A DNA stretch of 64,000 bases from Chitinophaga pinensis. GTDB taxonomy: Bacteria > Bacteroidota > Bacteroidia > UKL13-3. Below, piece by piece: positions 61,822 through 64,000 of this stretch. The stretch covers positions 1 to 64,000 of the forward strand of contig CAMARW010000001.1 of the NCBI GenBank assembly GCA_945860865.1, in the 5' to 3' direction. The notes under the pieces were generated by a model that was not told the origin of the DNA, did not search any database, and saw only the letters and a list, made by a program, of their open reading frames with translations. The translations under genes and the position numbers were made by a program. Numbering within the stretch: the first letter of the stretch is position 1; every line of letters begins with the position of its first letter.

Positions 61822-63423
61822 ATGCGCCTATCAATAATCATATTTATATGTATTACGGTTCTTTTAGCTAGTTGTGCCCAACAAGTAGTGCCCAATGGTG
61901 GAATAAAAGACGAAAAACCACCTAAAATATTGAGTTATAATCCTGATAATAAAAGTATTAAATTTAATAGCGATAATATAATTATTAAATTTGATGAATA
62001 TATAAGTATAAAAGATCCATCACAAATAATCATTTCTCCTTTTTTAGAAAACAAACCTTTAATTGATGCCAATGGCAAGCAGATAAATATTTCTTTTTTA
62101 AAAAGTAAACCGGAACAAAACTTAACTTACACCATTAATTTTGCAAATTCTATTACTGATGTAAATGAAGGAAACATGATTAATAACTTTTCTTATGTAT
62201 TCTCTACAGGTAATTTCATAGATTCTAACTATGTAACTGGAAACATAATAAATGCAGAAACAAGCAAAGAAGAAACAGATGTTTTAGTAGCATTATACCC
62301 TCATAACAAGTTTACTGATACCACCGTTTTTAAATTATACCCAGCATATTTTACTAAAACTAAAGAAAATGGTAGATTTACTATAGAGAACCTGCCACAA
62401 GATAGCTTTATATTATTAGCATATAAAGATGCAAACGGTGATAATAAATATCAAGAAACAGAACAGTTAGCATTTACTAATACTATAATTAAACCAAGCA
62501 TAGGCCTAGATTCTTTAAGCCTAATACTCTTTCAAAATCCACTTTATACCTCTAATAAATTATTAGACACGGTAGCAAAATACAAGCATACGTATCAATT
62601 TGTTGTTTATAAACCCACTAATATTAAGATAAAACCCACCAAAACGCAAAAATATTACAGTAACATCCGTAAGGGTAAATTATCTATCGATACTATTCAA
62701 CTATTTTTACCCAATAGTAATGATAGTATTTTGGAAGAATTTAAAATAACAACCCCTGATACAAGTTACCAAATTAGCTTAAAAACAAAGTTAAAAAGTA
62801 AATATTTAACCCAATTAATAAATATAGAAGTACCAGAAAACCTATTAGATACTATAAAAATAAAAAGCACCATACCTATTGATAGTATTCCACTAACAAA
62901 TATCTCTTTTTTATTAGATACACTGCCTATAAAACCTAGTTATTATAATCAAATTAGCAATTTTGAATGGCATTTATTTCATCCTTATATAGAAAATAAA
63001 GGTTATTCAATAGCTTTAAAAGACAGCGCGTTTATAGATGTTTTTAATAGGTTTAATCTAAAAAATAGTAATTCATTTACCAGTAAAAGTGCTAAAGATT
63101 ATGGTACCTTATTACTTAATTTAAAAGGAAATATTTTTAATAATAGTATTTTGCAGCTAATAGCAGTGGATGAAAATAATGAAACTATTATTAAAGAATG
63201 GAAATACAATATACCCAATGAAACTATAATTGATAATCTTAAACCAGGCCATTATCAATTAAAAATGATAATAGATACTAATAAAAATGGTATTTGGGAT
63301 ACTGGTAATTATGCTAAAAAAGAACAAGCAGAGCGCATTTATTACGATAAAACCATTATTACAATTAAAGCTTATTGGGATATTGAGCAAAGTATAAATT
63401 TAGAAAACATTATAAAATATTAA
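61822..63423 (+). CDS. Lipoprotein with an N-terminal bacterial Ig-like domain
   Basis: These 533 residues have a lipoprotein signal (MRLSIIIFICITVLLASC). The mature protein starts with a PPKILSYNPDNKSIKF Ig-like (Big_5) domain, followed by about 400 residues of strands, with LLAYKDANGDNKYQE and KMIIDTNKNGIWD loops that look like calcium-type Asp/Asn turns. A common Bacteroidota cell-envelope protein of unknown role. It starts one base after the methyltransferase stop, so it is the last gene of the mnmG unit. Confidence 0.85.
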   Translation: MRLSIIIFICITVLLASCAQQVVPNGGIKDEKPPKILSYNPDNKSIKFNSDNIIIKFDEYISIKDPSQIIISPFLENKPLIDANGKQINISFLKSKPEQNLTYTINFANSITDVNEGNMINNFSYVFSTGNFIDSNYVTGNIINAETSKEETDVLVALYPHNKFTDTTVFKLYPAYFTKTKENGRFTIENLPQDSFILLAYKDANGDNKYQETEQLAFTNTIIKPSIGLDSLSLILFQNPLYTSNKLLDTVAKYKHTYQFVVYKPTNIKIKPTKTQKYYSNIRKGKLSIDTIQLFLPNSNDSILEEFKITTPDTSYQISLKTKLKSKYLTQLINIEVPENLLDTIKIKSTIPIDSIPLTNISFLLDTLPIKPSYYNQISNFEWHLFHPYIENKGYSIALKDSAFIDVFNRFNLKNSNSFTSKSAKDYGTLLLNLKGNIFNNSILQLIAVDENNETIIKEWKYNIPNETIIDNLKPGHYQLKMIIDTNKNGIWDTGNYAKKEQAERIYYDKTIITIKAYWDIEQSINLENIIKY

Positions 63424-63842
63424 TTATCAATATATTATACTAAAATAAAAACTGCAACAAATTCATAAAACTGTTAATAAAGCAGTTAATAAGTGTGTAA
63501 ATCGATGTAGGTAACTTTTAGGCAATGTCGCATTGTGAACAAACCTATACTTAGTGCGACTTTATACACTTTTGTTAAACAAATAAACGCAATATAAATA
63601 TCCCCAAAGTTGTGTGAATGTATAAACTAACATGTATGGATAAATTATGTAAACAACTGTATTTAAATATAATAATCTGTTATCAAAATGTTAAGTAATA
63701 TTCATAACTTAAAAATCAATAGTTTTAAAAATACGTTCTCCACCCTATTCACATCTCTATAAAAAGAATAGATATAAAAGTATATTAAAGAAGAATACAT
63801 AATGTGGGTTGAAAACTTTTGGAAGGAAGGGGTAGGAACAAT
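63424..63842. other. AT-rich gap with clustered DnaA-box-like sequences (possible replication origin)
   Basis: No gene is visible. Close matches to TTATNCACA (or its complement), each with one or more mismatches, lie at 63494-63502, 63534-63542, 63562-63570, 63611-63619, 63635-63643 and 63745-63753. The spacer is very AT-rich. mnmG, often near oriC in other phyla, lies 2.5 kb away. It is a candidate only; none of the boxes is perfect and dnaA is absent. Confidence 0.3.
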
Positions 63843-63850
63843 TACCTTTG
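63818..63850 (+). promoter_or_regulatory. Bacteroidota-type promoter of pheS
   Basis: TTTG (63818-63821), 21 bases, then TACCTTTG (63843-63850), 19 bases before the pheS ATG. Confidence 0.65.
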
Positions 63851-63869
63851 GTTCAGAAATAAAAAGGAA

Positions 63870-64000
63870 ATGAAAAAGCAATTAGAGGAATTGAAAACAC
63901 AGATTGAATTGTTTGAAATTAAACAATCGGAACAGGTAGAAAATTTCCGATTAAAATTTTTATCCAAAAAAGGAACACTCAATCAATTATTTGAAGAATT
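63870..64000 (+). CDS. pheS: Phenylalanyl-tRNA synthetase alpha subunit, 5' part
   Basis: The first 43 codons and part of the next are present. The peptide opens with MKKQLEELKTQIELF and has the PheS N-terminal coiled-coil signature FRLKFLSKKGTLNQLFEEF, in which LxKKG is conserved. The rest, including the catalytic domain, lies beyond the right edge. AAAAGGAAATG supplies a ribosome site. Confidence 0.85.
   Translation, partial: MKKQLEELKTQIELFEIKQSEQVENFRLKFLSKKGTLNQLFEE

Overview
The window looks like a chromosomal piece of a free-living Bacteroidota bacterium (AT-rich, very roughly 37% G+C by eye). Three things point there. There are type IX secretion (T9SS) substrates with type A and type B C-terminal sorting domains and a PorP/SprF partner. 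Several genes carry the Bacteroidota promoter pattern (TTG, about 19-21 bases, TAnnTTTG) with weak ribosome sites. There are also Bacteroidota-typical genes: a DUF2723/GT117 membrane protein, an RRM protein with an Arg-rich tail, a long-tailed RsuA-type pseudouridine synthase and a mutL-rhomboid pair.

Layout. 1-2.6 kb: a cut tRNA, a secreted M1 aminopeptidase, a decayed outer-membrane-protein remnant and tRNA-Ser(GGA). 3.1-12.7 kb: a cell-surface cluster of a 1950-residue adhesin with fifteen ~99-residue repeats, SprB repeats and a type B sorting domain, then PorP/SprF, then a TPR/PD40/OmpA-like protein that carries two copies of the adhesin repeat. 12.7-35.7 kb: mostly housekeeping and envelope genes (metG, an SPFH trio, an HI0933-type flavoprotein, GT117, rlmB, a PhoD-like phosphatase, a class III aminotransferase, icd, a Na+/solute symporter with an AlbA_2 regulator, rhomboid, mutL). 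35.8-44 kb: a GH3/beta-lactamase-like fusion, an RRM protein, a palindromic repeat, a LysM protein with an apparently dead transglycosylase domain, gatA, tatA and a pseudouridine synthase. 44.2-48.9 kb: a lycopene cyclase/Brp-Blh fusion, two glycosyltransferase-like genes and a GH53 galactanase. 49.0-51.6 kb: a two-gene operon of a MazG-like pyrophosphohydrolase and a GIY-YIG/DUF2075 helicase/LexA-like peptidase fusion. 52-64 kb: a lipoprotein, a dicarboxylate symporter, a tightly overlapped operon (M16, M16, T9SS type B substrate, ybeY) running on to mnmG, a methyltransferase and an Ig-like lipoprotein, then a 446-base AT-rich gap with DnaA-box-like sequences and the start of pheS.

How the genes work together. 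The adhesin cluster fits a T9SS export-and-anchoring set: SprF-type proteins are known to be needed for type B substrates, and the OmpA-like protein would tie the assembly to peptidoglycan. The CrtY-Blh fusion would take lycopene through beta-carotene to retinal in one polypeptide and predicts a rhodopsin elsewhere in the genome.

The best candidate for an undescribed system is the MazG plus GIY-YIG/DUF2075/S24 pair. It combines a nucleotide-hydrolysing enzyme, a nuclease, a helicase and a self-cleavage module that keeps its Ser-Lys dyad and a plausible Ala-Gly site, as expected of a DNA-damage-gated or anti-phage device. That role is inference. No IS element, CRISPR array or rRNA was seen.
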